Assembly (NCBI GenBank): GCA_001600615.1
Contig: BCKK01000004.1
Span: 855,316-919,315 of the forward strand
Direction of reading: 5' to 3'
Length of the DNA: 64,000 nt
Source of the DNA: Dioszegia crocea
Taxonomy: Eukaryota > Basidiomycota > Tremellomycetes > Tremellales > Bulleribasidiaceae
Part shown: piece by piece, positions 12,283 through 25,235 of the stretch
Position numbering within the stretch: position 1 is the first letter of the stretch
Layout: every line of letters begins with the position of its first letter
Translations under genes and position numbers: made by a program
Notes under the pieces: generated by a model
Databases searched by the model: none
Told to the model about the DNA's origin: nothing
What the model saw: the letters and a program-made list of their open reading frames with translations, nothing else

Positions 12283-15200
12283 TCAGAACTTCGTTGGCCC
12301 CCTAACTACAAAGCTCCCTGTCCCACTGTTCCCCGGTAGTCCCATGACAATCCTGGCTGCTGGACTCGTCAAGTCGTCGAAGTCACCATGGAGTGTCGCT
12401 TCAGAGAGGAAGGCGACGGTAGTTTCGAAAGAGGCTTTGAGAAGTGGGGATGATTTGTGAGAGATACCCGTTCGGTTGAAGGGTCTGTAACCGCCGGCGT
12501 GTGTCTGTGGCATCAGCTGAAGATCTGGTTTGATAGACTGGATGACTTACCATATAATCCGCAATGATTGTCAAATGACGGTAGTCCACCGCGATACCAT
12601 AAGCCCCAAAGACATTCCCCATCTCGTCGATGATTGCCCTCCGAGCCGCCTCCACCCCATATGTCTGAAGAATTGCGTAGATGTCATTTGACCCTAGCAT
12701 GTCAAGATCGACATGTTCATCCGCCATTGACCACATTCCGCGCAGGTTGGAACCTTCAGTGATGAGGTTACGCTGGTTGTCAGCTATGGCCAAAGTCAAG
12801 GCCATCAGACTTACAGTAAAGTTCCCCTTATCATCGTATATCCGCATGCACCTTCCGATATTTTCCACCTCATGAATGACACTCGCCCTGCAGCACCTCT
12901 CCACAATATCCACCAAGAGTAGCTTGGGCATATTGGCCGCAAATTCGAGATCGAATTGAGCTGATTTGCCGTTGATGGTGTCGAAGCTGAATGACGATGC
13001 CCATTTACACCCGATCTTGAAGGCATCAAGGAGGAAGTCGCTGTGCGCATCGTCCTTTGCTTTTTGTTCGGGATCAATGTCGAGGTCGTCGTCATCCTCG
13101 TGATCCTCATCCAGAAGATCCTCAACGTTGTTCTCCAGATCGCCCAGGTCGACATCTCGCTCATCGGCATCATACTCTGGCGCTCTGCCCTGAGCTTTCC
13201 GCTTCGCCTCGCCGGCATCTCCATCATCATCATCCATCTCCTCCAGCTCGGCATCCTCTCCCCGCCTTTTACTCCTGGACGGCTCCGCCGCATCCTCATC
13301 CTCCTCCAAGTCATTCCCCCTGACCTTGAGCCCCTTGCCCAGCTTCAAGTCCTGGTCAATCGCCTTGGCGGCATTGCGCAGCTCGAGCAAGATCTCCTTC
13401 TTTAGCCGGCCGGCAAAGTTGAAGGCTAGAGATTCGTGGACTTGGCGTGCAGTGATACCGTACTCCTCCGTGTATTCCTCCGAGGGGTAGAAATCCAGAA
13501 GGACAGTGTATTTCCGCTGTCGGTTACCCTGAGCTTCGATACTTCGAGCGGATAGACGTTCGGTTACTTCGACCCGTTCGACGATTTGGGAAAGGTTCAG
13601 TCGCGAGACCTCCTTAATGAAGGCGTCGGTGGAAGTTTCGGCTGTCGTTTCGCGGAGTGGGAGTCGCATAGTGGGAGTGGTAGGTTTAGGGGAAGCGGTC
13701 ATGACGATTTCTCGTAGACGGGGGATACCGAGTGTGACATTGGCAGCGCCGTGTCCGGCCAAATGGAAAGTGTTGAGGGTCATCTGGGTGGATGGTTCTC
13801 CCACACTATGTTGTCAGCTTCATTCTCCATGAACGAAAAATACTCACCCCTGAGAAGCCAGCAAACCGACAGCCTCTCCAGGCTCCACCAAGCTTCGCAA
13901 ATACCTCATCCTGCTAGCTTGCAAGAACGCCTTTTTCCCAACCTGATCAATCTCGCTGACGTATGCGCTCTTGACCGCCTCCTTGCCCTTGCCCTTGGCA
14001 ATGAACCCAAACTTGTTCTCATCCACCCATGAGTTCAACTTCCGCGCATACGCCTCGGACATTGACCCCAGCCATCGCGAAGGAGAGAACAGCGAGAGAG
14101 CAGGAGCGTATTTCTCCGGCTTCTTCAAAGCCTTCTTCATGTGGTCCGTAGCTTCATCCTCGACAATTTTCGAGCGGATGGCTTTGGGGTCGAACTTTTG
14201 GATAAGGGATTCGTGATTCCGAGCGGCAAAGTTGAAATCGAGCAGATGTTTCTGCTTGGTAACATCGAGCGAGTCTTCGCCGTATAGGAATTGGAGGACG
14301 GACGAGTCCGAGTCTCGGACGGTGTGATCATAGTGCACCTTGACACCTTCAAGATGTTTGATGAGACATCGCTGAAGATATCCCGATCGAGAGGTTTTGA
14401 CAGCGGTATCAATCAAACCCTCTCGCCCGGCCATACAATGGAAGTAGTACTCTTGTGGCCGGATACCAGTCAAGAACCGGTTGGCAACATACCCACCGGC
14501 CCGAGCTGACGTATCGAACGCCTTGAAACTGGGGAGAGTTTTACCCGATACCATTGTAGGCACTCGACGACCCTCGAGGGCTTGTTGACCGAGCAGTGTC
14601 GAGATTTGACTGGCGTTGACCTTGGACCCCTTGGCTCCGGAGATAGTCATGGTCTGCATATTGTTGTCGGGGAAGGGTCGGACGAGGTGGGCGGGGAGGA
14701 CGACGTTGTTGATCTCGGATGTGGTTTTGTTGAAGGCGCTCTGCATCGCCGCGTCGAGACCCGCCATCAGGTTGTCATCTCGCAATGTCTCCTCCAGACG
14801 AGTTGCAAGATTCTTGGCTGTGGATGGGTCATCGATACGGGCCGAATCGGGCAGACCGACGTATTTGATGGCTGTCATGGCGCCGCTTCCCGCCGCTCGG
14901 TCGAGAATCTCCTTCCTAACCCGCTCGCCCTCCTCGGTGAGGATCAGATCGTCCATCCTACACGAGAAGGCGTTGTGCTGGAGGTACTTTGTCAAGACCC
15001 GAGAGAGGACCGACAATAGACGGTTGGCGATGATGGGACCGTAGAGTTCGTGGACCGAGTGGACGAGACCGAAAGCCGAGGCTCCGTATTGTGACTTGTC
15101 GAGGACACCACAGATCAGGTGGCCATCGAGGAAGATGACGTTCTCTTCAGACATGACAGGGTCGACGAGCTTATCGCGGCCCCATAGACCATGCTGAATT

Positions 15201-17946
15201 TTGTTCTTCGAGTTGAGGTTGAGCCCGCGGGCGTTGGGAGGGGTCATGTTGTGCATGATTGTGGAGAACTTGTATTAGCATTGAGTCAGGGTGCGGAGCT
15301 TACGATTTGCTTTCCAGTCCACATTGGTTTTGGCTTCCAGATCGCCGGTGGCAGAGTCTTGATCCTGCCTCCACCGGTATAGTTGTCCTCTGACCTAAGA
15401 GCGCCATATATGAGCTGGAAATACTGGTCTCGAGTGAAGAAGGTCGATTTGTTGCACATCCATACACCGGCAACGATGTGATCTTGGATCAGACCTCGAA
15501 GGGGATTTCCGGATGTGGGGACGAGATACTGGTTGTCGGTATTGGCGATGTTGTATGCTTCAGATCGGGCATTCTCATTTTCTGATCGGTAAGCTGGACT
15601 CATACGATAGAGTCAAAGCTGGACTTACGTGGGAAATGTATGTTCATCTCGTCTCCGTCAAAATCGGCGTTGTAGGAGTTACTGCTTCGTCAGCTGTGCC
15701 GCATGTCTTAAGGTGGCCAGCACTGACCAATTCGCATAGTGCATCCGGATAGTCTTCTCCCCTCTCAACACCTTGACTTTGTGGCACATCATACTGGGCT
15801 TGTGCAGTGTGGGTTGACGATTGAGAATGACGATATCGCCGTCTCGGATGTGGCGGTACACCTTCTTGTTCTTTGCAGGAGGGCCGAAAGAGGAGGATGC
15901 GCCATAAGCGTCGGTTTGGGGAGTGAGGAGCTGGTTGGCGAGTGCTGTTCGCTGTTCCACAGTCATTCGGTCCTGGCACGTCAGCATCAAATACAGTCGA
16001 TAGGAGTAAGACTAACCAAAGACACCTGCGAGCCATTCTCCATCTCCACAATAGCCGCTCCGGGGTGGATCTTGGGTCCATTGATGACTAGCTGCCTCAT
16101 CTCGGCAACGTTGATCTGAGTTACGGGTTCGGGATATGTCAAGCGCTTGGCAAATACAGGTGGAATTCCGATCTCATTCGTCTCAATGTTGATATCAGGC
16201 GAAATGACCGATCGCGCAGCGTAATTGACACGTTTACCCTGATCATCAGTTCTACTCCTACACAGACAACTCACCATCATGTGCTTCCTGAATAAACCCT
16301 CCTTCTTCTCCAAGACCTGCTTGACACCCTGAGGCGGCAACTTGCCCTGCTTCATAATTGCGGGATTCTTCGAGCTGTCCATGAAACTGTTGACGTCGTG
16401 CTGGAGTGTAATCATGGTGTCGAGCAGCATACCGAATGTCCTAGTCGAGTCTCCCTTGGCAGCAGCCATCAACTCCTCCTCGAGATCTCCGCCCTTCTCG
16501 ATTTTTGCGAAATCGCGCAATCGCTGATTCAGCTCTTGAATGCGAAGTGAAGTCTGAATGACGGTAGTGAGGAGGGAGTTTTGGGAATTTTCAAAGAGGT
16601 CGTCACCCATCCTAGCGGCAGGTCGGAAGCGGGTAGGAGCGACAGGAACGACGTCAAGGAAGAACATGTCGGCGAGGGGTGTGTGAAGACCGGATCCACC
16701 AGGAGCGCCATGTCGACCGTAAAGCAATTCGCACATCGGAGCTTCTTTGATGAAGAGCAACCGAATATGTGCCCGGACTTCAGCAGGCGAGACGACTCGC
16801 TCATTTCGTCCTCTGACACCCTTCGTTTGCCCACTGGCAGTCTTGGCAACTTTGGCTCTGGCCGGCTCATCCTCATCATCTTCGGATTCTTCCGCCTCCT
16901 CCGCTTCCGAGCTGCTGCCCGACGAAGAGCTCACACTGCTCATTTCGATCCCTTCGTCCAAATCCTCGTTGATCTCCTTCTGCGCCTTGCGGGAAATAGC
17001 ACCGTCCATCAAAACATTCCGCCTTTTGATGCCCATAGTGTGATTGGCGAGCTTCTTCTTCGGGTCAAGGTCGTATTCGATGATCTTGATGGCTTTTTCT
17101 TTACGGTATGTGTAGGCGTGTCTGATATCATCAGCCAAAGCCTAAACGGAGGTTGATGGACTTACGCATTACACCGAGCGCATTTTTTGTACTGCACACA
17201 AGCCTTGACAAACTCCGCCAACAGCATCTTTCGCTCCTCATAGACCAGCCCATCCTTATAATCGTCCCTCCCGGCACCCTTCTTCCTGCCCATAGCCAGC
17301 GCGGCGTTGGTGAAATTCTCCAATCGGATGATGAATTCAGCCGCCGTCTCGGCAGCGATTTCCTCAGCTTCTTCCTGGTCCATCTCCTCATCATCGTCTG
17401 TTCGCTGGCGTGACGCTCCGGACGCGTTCTGCGCTCCGACGACGTGTGCAGCCTCGATGAGACCCGCGTCAAGGAGTTTTATCCGGGCAGCGTATTGGCG
17501 GACCTGGAGATTTAGTCTGGCATCTGCGGTGGGAATCAGGGCTGAGGACGTACAAGCATCTCCGGCATTCGGTATTTGTGGCAAAATACACAGATTCCTC
17601 GGAATACAGCATATGCTTGCTGCATGAAGAGTGGGTGGAAGACAGGTATGGGCAGTTCGATGTGCCCAAAGTGGCCCGGACATTGGAAGTAGGACAAATT
17701 ACATGTCTCGCAGCTACAGTGTCAGTTCAAATTTTTGTCCGCCATGACGAAGATAACCTACACATCCTTCCCGCTCATCGGCCCAAGCTTGGGGTCATAC
17801 AGTCCTCCTCGATTTGGGAGGTTCAAATTGTCGAGCAAGATAGGGTTATCGACTTTCTGAACCGAAATGGACCGGACATCCTCGGTAGTGAGAAAAGAGA
17901 ACGATAGTGAAGAAACCTCGCTGGAGAGGGGACTGCCGATATCCAT
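12283..17946 (-). CDS. RPA190: DNA-directed RNA polymerase I largest subunit (A190)
   Basis: A multi-exon gene of about 1,650-1,700 residues that makes the catalytic subunit of Pol I, which transcribes 35S rDNA in the nucleolus. It starts [18 protein letters not shown] at 17946. The N-terminal zinc-binding region follows ([11 protein letters not shown] about 17,650). The metal-binding active-site motif NADFDGDEM lies at 15,645-15,671, and a bridge-helix region with [20 protein letters not shown] lies near 14,430-14,510. The long acidic insert at about 13,060-13,330 ([18 protein letters not shown]) sits in the jaw region. This matches the acidic DNA-mimicking loop typical of Pol I rather than Pol II or III. 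The C-terminus ends [10 protein letters not shown]. It lies head-to-head with the acyl-CoA-binding gene across about 335 bases. Confidence 0.95.
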
Positions 17947-18281
17947 GATGGTGGGTAGAGCTTTGCCCCTCTGTAGATATGTGAGAGGTGTATAAGAATG
18001 TCAAGAGGTCGTTTGGCTGGCCGAAGCGCAAAGAGATGGAAATTTGAGTGCTTTACGTAAACAACCTTATCGGCTGATGTTATGCCGGCTATGTTTGGGC
18101 TCTCGATGCTCATATAGCTGATACATCCATATACCACATTCAGGAAAGCGAGGCAGTTCCTGAGGCTCGAGCACTCAGTGAGGAACCCCAGCTCAGGATC
18201 TGCGCTTTCAAATCGAGGATCCGTCCAGTACAACGCCGGCGAGCTGTCAACCCGCCGAGATCGCGTGCTCCTTCGTTTGAG
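17947..18281. promoter_or_regulatory. Divergent promoter RPA190 / ATG37-like gene
   Basis: About 335 bases between two start codons pointing away from each other. No strong TATA box or rRNA-gene regulon motif was seen on either strand. Confidence 0.45.
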
Positions 18282-19912
18282 ATGGAGGGTGGGATAGACG
18301 CGTATGTCAAGTTGCTAACCTGATCTGAGCTCGATCACTGACAGTGATAGCCAGTTTCATCGAGCTGTTGATATCGTTCAAGGGTAAGCGGAATACTTGG
18401 TCCGCCTATGGAAGGAACAAGCTGAGAAATTAGCTTGCCGAAGGGCGGTCCCGTTCAAACGAGCTACGATGAGAAGCTTTGGCTGTACTCGTTGTATAAG
18501 CAAGGTGAGTTTACCTGCTGATCACTGGGGTATCTGCTCAGTAGCTGAATAGGACAGCTACCGAGGGTGACATATCCGTCTCCCGTCCCGGCATGCTAGA
18601 TATGCTCGGCCGAGCTAAATGGTGAGTCGGCGTGTGAGCACATCTTCACACAATCTGACTAGCAGGGACTACTGGAACAAACAAAAGGGGAAGAAGAAGG
18701 TGTCAGCTAAGCAAGAATACATATCAGCCCTACTGAAGGTAAGACTTTCATTCCGACCCAAAGGCTGACTGTCAGATTCTGAAGAAACACGCCGACCGCC
18801 CTGCGTGCGCGTCCCACATCGCCGAACTTGAATCCCACCTCCCCTTCAAACCTGCTCGACGACCTCGTGCACGCTCCACCTCCTCTTCATCATCCTCGTC
18901 ATCCTACCACTCATCACAAGCTTCACCCCCACCTTCGCCACCACGATACAGCTCATATCCCCCTCCAGATCCTTCGCTGCCTGTACCTGATGCAGCGCCC
19001 AACATTGTCTATCCACCCGCACTAAATCCCAGCCACAAGTCACTCTTGAGCATGTCCCAGGCCCGGAGTCCACCCTCTGAGTTGGAGAGAATACCGCCCG
19101 GGAGCGAAGCTGGCAATTCGCGCTCGGGGAGGGGATACGGGCGTGGTGTGCTGCCATATACTGTGGCATCGGGATCCCGTGCTCATAGTTTTATTGGCGG
19201 ACATACGGGCAGTACCGACACATATGCGTATGGCGGAAGGAGTGGCTCGATACACTCCTTGCGCCAAGGTCCACAAGTCAGCTCCTCGGCCGCGGGTCTC
19301 GGTTTCGTCTCGCAGAACCCTGGATCCAGTGATTATCCGCTTTCACCTCAGGTGATCCATCGAGACTATACACCAGCTATGACAGCTACCGGCACACCAT
19401 ATCTAGATATCCACCAACCGACACCAACCTACCCCTCAAATCCCCATCGCAGGATTGGAACCCCATCGACGTACTCTGCCCCGCCCATCAATGTCCCTGC
19501 TACATTGCAGCAGATCCAGACATCGCTTCTAGCTATTCATGAACGGATGAATCAGTTTGAACGGAGTCAAGCTATGGTTCTTCGGCGGGAGGAGCGACGG
19601 CGTACCTGGTTCTGGGCGAGTAAAGACGAGGATGAATTGGACGAGGCGGAAGAGGCAGCTGAGCGGGAGAGGAATAAGCCTAATGAAGGAGGAGGGAGGG
19701 AGGTGCGCACGGCGGTGGGAACGAGGGTCAGGCGGAGGTGGAGTCTGAGGTTGGTCTGGTGGTTGTTGGGTCTCAGCAGGAGATTGATGGTGGACGCTGG
19801 AGTCGGGCTATTGGTAGGCATAGCGGTGATGCTGTTAGTCAGAGGGTGGAGAGGGGATATGGGCCGGCTAGTGAGATTGAGACTGAGAGGTCTGCTGGAG
19901 GCGGCGCAATAA
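18282..19912 (+). CDS. ATG37: Acyl-CoA-binding membrane protein, ATG37/ACBD5-like
   Basis: Exon 1 (MEGGIDA) joins in phase to DSQFHRAVDIVQG, LPKGGPVQTSYDEKLWLYSL and YKQATEGDI through short introns with canonical sites. These, with SRPGMLDMLGRAKWDYWNK and KKVSAKQEYISAL, make a complete acyl-CoA-binding domain with the ligand residues of the YKQAT and KWDYW segments. A long Ser/Pro-rich linker and a charged coiled-coil-like stretch (LAIHERMNQFERSQ, then DEDELDEAEEAAERER) follow. A single membrane helix near the C-terminus reads VGLLVGIAVMLLVRGW. N-terminal ACBP plus a tail membrane anchor is the layout of mammalian ACBD5 and yeast Atg37. Those proteins act at peroxisomes in very-long-chain acyl-CoA handling, ER contact and pexophagy. 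The symbol rests on this architecture only. The gene ends 50 bases from the end of convergent SEC22. Confidence 0.8.
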
Positions 19913-19962
19913 GTCTAAAAATGTACATCTCGCATCCGACCAGACCCTAAACCTGTTCCCAA

Positions 19963-20861
19963 TCAGAAGAACCGCCACCATATGAAGAGAATCATGAAGA
20001 GCGCTATCCCTCCCACTGGCGCCCACTTCCGTAACAACAATTCGAGGTTGATATTCCGAGCGGCTTTCCGGTACTTCGCCGATTCTGATCGTAGAGATGT
20101 AGATAAATGAGACATCCCTGTAGAGTCAGCTTGACTATCGAGATCAAACAACATAAAGCTTACGGTCCAAGCTGTCTCCACGCCAGAGTAGATCCTCCAT
20201 GTTCTTCGTCATGATCCGAGTTACATCTTGCAGGTTCTCATTCAGCTGATCAAGTTGTGATGCAGGTGCCGAGCTTCCGCCTGCACCTTGTGTCAAGGAC
20301 CGGGAGTCTTTATATAGCCGAGTAGTCTTCGAGATGAATGTATCTGTCGTGTAAGCTGTTTTTGAAGCTTCTACTGCGCCATAAAGCTCACCGAAGCCCA
20401 TGAAAGCATAAGGCCGAGTTACACCCTCAATCTTCCCCTCGTAGCTCCGTTGGAACTCTTTGCTGAGTTCGTCGAGATATGAGAAGGCGAGTTTCCGGGG
20501 ATATGACGAGTCGCAGATACACATGTAGATCACTTTTTCGACAATGAGGTAGCTAAGGGTCTCAGCTGGCTCTCACTTATGGTTTGAGGCAGGCAGGCTT
20601 GTGACTGAAGTCGAGATGCGAAGCTCACTGTAGGGTGTATTGTCCAGATTCTATGGAACACGCAGGTTCGCTATTAGCGTTCAAACGTCGGAAGACAAGC
20701 TTTGATTGTTGCTTGTATTCAGTAAGAGCCTTCTCTGTCTGCAGAGGATCAGTACATGCCAGGGAGAAGGGAGGGAAGACAGGGCGTACACTTTCGTCAT
20801 CCACGCTCGCAGCCAACGGGAGGGCATCGCTAACGCGGAAGATTGTAGTTGAGCGAACCAT
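19963..20861 (-). CDS. SEC22: SNARE protein Sec22, ER-Golgi vesicle trafficking
   Basis: The protein starts MVRSTTIFRVSDALPLAAS (ATG 20861) with a longin domain that includes YKQQSKLVFRRLN and ESGQYTLQ/H-type strands. It continues through RKLAFSYLDELSKEFQ and a regulatory stretch to the R-SNARE motif. There LDQLNENLQDVTRIMTKN and DLLWRGDSLD carry the expected zero-layer arginine of WRGD. A short linker leads to a C-terminal membrane anchor (GGIALFMILFIWWRFF). Length and order match Sec22 of other fungi. Sec22 works in ER-to-Golgi and retrograde fusion with Bet1, Bos1 and Sed5. Introns are short and canonical. It shares a divergent promoter of about 246 bases with the RWD protein gene. Confidence 0.93.
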
Positions 20862-21107
20862 TCTTGCGTGAGATGAGGAGGGTCCGCAAAGGGGTTAGGC
20901 AAGACTGAGATGGGTGATGGACGAAGTTATCATGAGCTTGAAGCTCGTCGCGTTGGCTCAGCTCCTGGACCAAGCTTTACATGGGGGGCACAGATAAAGG
21001 TGGAGGCTGTCCAGCACCTTCTGAAAAGGTGAGATGGCTATGATCAAGACGACCCCCCTATCGCAGTCATCATACCTTAGGCGGGATGCCCTGATACTTT
21101 GCGTACT

Positions 21108-21992
21108 ATGAGCGGCGACGATGAGGCCCTCGAAAAGCTCGAAAATTTGAATACCGAAATCGAGCTCATCGAAGCGTCTCTGCTCCCCGCAGAATCGATC
21201 GTCGCGTCCTCACTCGATACTTTGGCCCGGACACTCGATCTGTCTAGCTCGGAGAGCACGCTGCGATTGTTTGTTCAGATAGATGGATCATATCCGAAGG
21301 GAGACGCGGTACATGTAGAGATCAAAGGCGATGATGTGGGACGAGAGGAGGCAGAAGGGTGGAGAGTCAAAGTCGAGGGCATGATGCAGGACTGGGACGA
21401 CCAGTCTGAGTGAGTGCATCTGTTGTCAACTCAACTTCGCAGAGCTGGCAGCTGACGAGTCAGAACGCCACTCTACACTATCATGACGGCCCACTTCCTA
21501 CCCCTGCTGTCCGCAACTCAAGCTCCTCCCCTAGCGCCGACCGAAGACTTTGAGCCCAGAATGGCCCCAGTGCCACATCATGCCCTTATCACAACACATC
21601 ATCTCCTATCACCTACAAAGCGCAAGCTCCTCCTCCAGCTGTCTTCAGAGCTAAACCTGGTTGGATTTTCAAAGACTGGTCATCCCGGAATACTATACGC
21701 CATAGGAGAAAAGGAAGACATTGCGGAATGGTTGATACAAGTCAAATCTTGGAATTGGCTGGCTCTGAAAGTCCGAATCACCTGCGAGCCGGTCCCTCTT
21801 TATCCTGAGGATTTCATGAGGGAGCAGGAGAATGAAGCCGTCGGCGGACAGGAGAAATCAAGCCCGTCGTCGCAAAAAGCGAGAGGGGACTGGGTGGAGT
21901 TGGAAAAACTGGCGGAATCGCTAGAGTGGATGAAGAAGCGGGGGAGGGAGAAACTCTTGGTGGATGCTGGTGTAGGCTCAAGCACGCAGTAG
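21108..21992 (+). CDS. RWD-domain protein with C-terminal DUF1115 (RWDD2-like)
   Basis: Two exons are joined by an intron at about 21,412-21,465, giving SE|TPLYTIM in frame. The N-terminal half (LNTEIELIEASLLPAESIV, later PLYTI and FLPLL) resembles an RWD fold as in RWDD2. The C-terminal half (HHLLSPTKRKLLLQLSSELN, GFSKTGHPGILYAIG, WLIQVKSWNWLALKVR) is a clear DUF1115 domain, also found at the end of splicing factor Prp3. Human RWDD2A/B combine the same two domains. Their role is poorly known and I infer none here. I chose ATG 21108 (MSGDDEALEK), the first ATG in the frame. It precedes the ZIP2/SHOC1-like gene by about 170 bases on the same strand. Confidence 0.8.
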
Positions 21993-22162
21993 AGACGTTC
22001 GCCTTACCCGAGCCAGCATACCGAAAGAGGGCTAAATTATGAAACATCCTCAAACCGGCGCACGGTGCACGGACCCAGTCTCCCGCCTGCTGCTGATATT
22101 AGAGTTTGTGTGTCATCCTTCCTTCTCTCGATCTCCTCTTATCTCCGAATAATCATCTTCTC

Positions 22163-25100
22163 ATGGCTCATGTACTGGTGATGGAGGAAATCGCACTAGC
22201 AGATCACCTCGGCCGGGAGGAAAGGGATCACTACCTGAAGTACAGGCGTTTCCCCCACATTGCGTACACGGAGCATCACATCGCAATTGTAAGTTGGAGG
22301 TAGTTCTTTCGCTATACCTAGACAACTGTATAGCTAGGCGCGAAGCTAATCATTCAGACTCTCGAGAATGCATTACAGCCTGTGGAATTACAAGACCATG
22401 CCTTCAGCTCCGGAAACCCCCTTATCGATCATCGTGCCCTTCTCCGTTCAAATCTCGAACACCTTGTCAATGAGGACGCCATTCACGATGCTATGAAGTC
22501 GCAGAAATGGGTCATCAAGCGGAGTACGGCGGATCTGCTCAAGTCGGCGACGAGCAAGTGGAGGGTGAAACCTATCGCAGAGCAGTTGAGTGTGCTGAAG
22601 ATAGGTGATGGGGGTGAGTCTGAAGCTCGCTTCACCGGCCGGCTCTCGACGTGACTAGACTTGCTGACGGATAAGTCAACCCTTATCCCCTCCGCCTTCG
22701 CCCTATTACTACCCTACTATCCTTCAAGATCAGAGAGGCCGCACGTACTCAACATCGCTCAACTCCTCTTCCTTGCCATCCCTCAGACCTGACCAATCCC
22801 GAGAGCAGTCATTATTGCTTGACCGCCATAGGTGTCATCGAAACAATCAACCCGAAGCTGGATATCGATTTGATACTGTGAGTACCTCTGCGGCAGAGCA
22901 TTCTGGGCTCGGCTGAAGAGATAGCGACCTGAAACCGCGGATTACCGCCGCTCAGGCCTCGAGCCTCCTGGAGACGCGGAGATTGATGGGGGAGAGGATG
23001 AAGCGGGCGCAATCGAGGTTTGGAGCTACAGTGAAGGACGCTGCCATCTGGACAGAGTGGGATATGGAGTATGAGGAGAAGCGACGCGTGCGTACCCATT
23101 TACTATTGCGATTGTGAGATCCTATCTGATTTGAGCAGAGTATGCCGCGCCCTATTGCCCCTCCACTATCTCCTCTGCTTCGCAGATCCCACATCAGTGT
23201 TCTTTCCCTGCCCGCGCAGGCTGATCAAATCGACAACGAAGACATCCCGCACATCGGAAGAAGGGAGCTGGCGCAGAGTGTTGCCTTGGCGCAAGGGCAT
23301 GTGGGCCTTAGGGATGAGTACGGGACGTATAAATTTGACATGCTGGGGGACTATGGTATGTTCTCTCCACCTGGATGTCAGGTTTGAGCTGATGCTTCAG
23401 ATCTACCGAAGGCTTCGCATTGGCTACAGATGCATACCCTCAGATCGCCGATTCAGGCAGATTTAGCAACAAGGGATCTGGACTCTGCAGAATGGCTCAA
23501 GCCCATTCAGAACGGTAAGCCTTTCGTTCTCTGTATGTCTATAGGTCAAGCTGATCCTCTCAGACCGGTTGGCACTCTGCACGCCTCTGCGTCGGATGGC
23601 CCCTACCCCTCAACTCCCCCACCATGAGTCTCTGGTCAGAGATACTCCGCACTCGCATAATCGCCAAAATCACCATGGAAGAACACATATAGTCGATCCG
23701 CAATACGGCGTAACAGAAGATGTGTACGAGGGTGATCAAGCTTGGCAGGCAGAAGAATGGGAGGAGGATATTTGGCATGCAGATGGTGTGGATGTGAGTC
23801 AATTTCTGCACTCGCCTTCCGGTCTACCTGAGCTCACATTACAGGATTCCTCTTACCAAGCCAACAACGGGCAACAATGGATCCAGGAAGTCGATCCACA
23901 ATCGGTACAATACCACGGCCCACAGTACCCTGTCGACCCCTCCCCATATGCCGGATTCGGCGACTGTCTACCCGATTCCGTCTGGCCGCAGCTTGATTCG
24001 TGGCCGATGCGAAGCTCGGGGGAGTGGCAGACCGGTGCTCGTACGAGCAATGATCTTTCGGCTGTCGACGAAGTCATCGATTACAGCCCGGGATTTGGCA
24101 GATCCCCTTTCCCCTCAGCTTCTCTTCCTGCTCAAGAAGGCCGACGGCGACCTCGCAAACGGTTGATATCCCCCGATCTGGACGCGATCGTTGCCAAGAA
24201 GGCGAAACTCGACCTCGGATCCCGGGCCACGAACTTCTCACCGGCGGCAGAAGCTTTCGACACCACCAGTCGTCTTGCCGAATTCGCCGCTACTCAATCC
24301 GGTCGATTACCCCCTTCCATCTCTCGCATTGGTCAGCTCAATCGAGGAGTTCGCCTACTCGAACCAGAATTCAATCAGCCCTCCCCTATCGTCAAGCAGC
24401 ACTGGCGCCTAAATCCCTTGATCCAAAATGCCAAATGGTACGATCGAGTCACCGCAAACCCCCTTTCCAAGACGCCTACGCTCGTAAAGACGGTACTTGC
24501 TACGATCCAATTCATGCAGAATGTCCCACTCGCCACTGCGCTCAAGAAGCAGCAATTTGACATTCTGGACGAAGATCGCTCGACGCTATCCGGCGTCGAT
24601 CTTGCCCTACATCCCGCGGCCGGTATCCTCTTCCGTCCCCTCTCGCACCTAGTCAGTCATGGCGGAGAACTCATCGACGACATCACCACCGCAACCATCC
24701 ACTACGCCCGCGTCATTGTCATCTTCGAGGTCAAATCCTACGGTATCAAGCACGCCGATTCGGATGTTGTCCCCTCAAACGATGCCGATCCACTCACTCC
24801 CGGTACCATACGAGCTCTGGCCATGTTCATCGACACTATTGCGCACATGGGCGAGCAGCGCAGGTCGATCGTCAACGGCGCGAAGCAAGGCGAGGTGAAG
24901 GTGGCTTTTGGTCTAAATGGGGCTGGAGAGGTGGCGAGGGTAGTGAGGGCGATGGCAGATCATCATCCGCAGAATCCAATGTTGGATCCAGATTGTGTTT
25001 GGTTGGAAGGGGCATCAGTGAGCAAATTTGAGCACTTGGAGTTGATCTCGGCTGATACCCACAGATGGAGGAGGAGCATATTCTTGGAAGTCGCTTTTTC

Positions 25101-25235
25101 ATCAATCTTTTCGCAGCTCGGGCGATCTTATCGCTCTTCTCGCCGTTCGATGAGTACATCTCCCAATGGACGGATGATCAAGCCAAAGACAATTTGGGGC
25201 CGGTAATAGGACCCGAACTAGCTGTGAGCTTCTAA
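22163..25235 (+). CDS. Candidate ZIP2/SHOC1-like meiotic protein with XPF-like C-terminus
   Basis: A multi-exon protein starting MAHVLVMEEIALADHLG. The N-terminal third is helical and unrecognised (LLRSNLEHLVNEDAIHDAM, WVIKRSTADLLK). The middle is long and disordered, with an NLS-like GRRRPRKRL. The last 250 residues look structured: YARVIVIFEVKSYGI, then VKVAFGLNGAGEVARVVRAM. After a final intron comes EEEHILGSRFFINLFAARAI followed by LSLFSPFDEYISQW. This order, a strand with a lost nuclease core and then a helix-hairpin-helix of FL-FPxINxxxAxxIL type, resembles the XPF-like domain of SHOC1/Zip2, a meiotic crossover factor that pairs with Spo16/SPO16. Sequence similarity is weak and the identity is inferred. 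The stop could be at 25,235, or about 25,260 if one more small intron is used. Confidence 0.5.

Noticed and set aside
13043..13405. Long plus-strand frame within RPA190
   Set aside because: It is the mirror of the acidic insert of RPA190, where Asp/Glu runs read as hydrophobic Ile/Leu/Val runs on the other strand.
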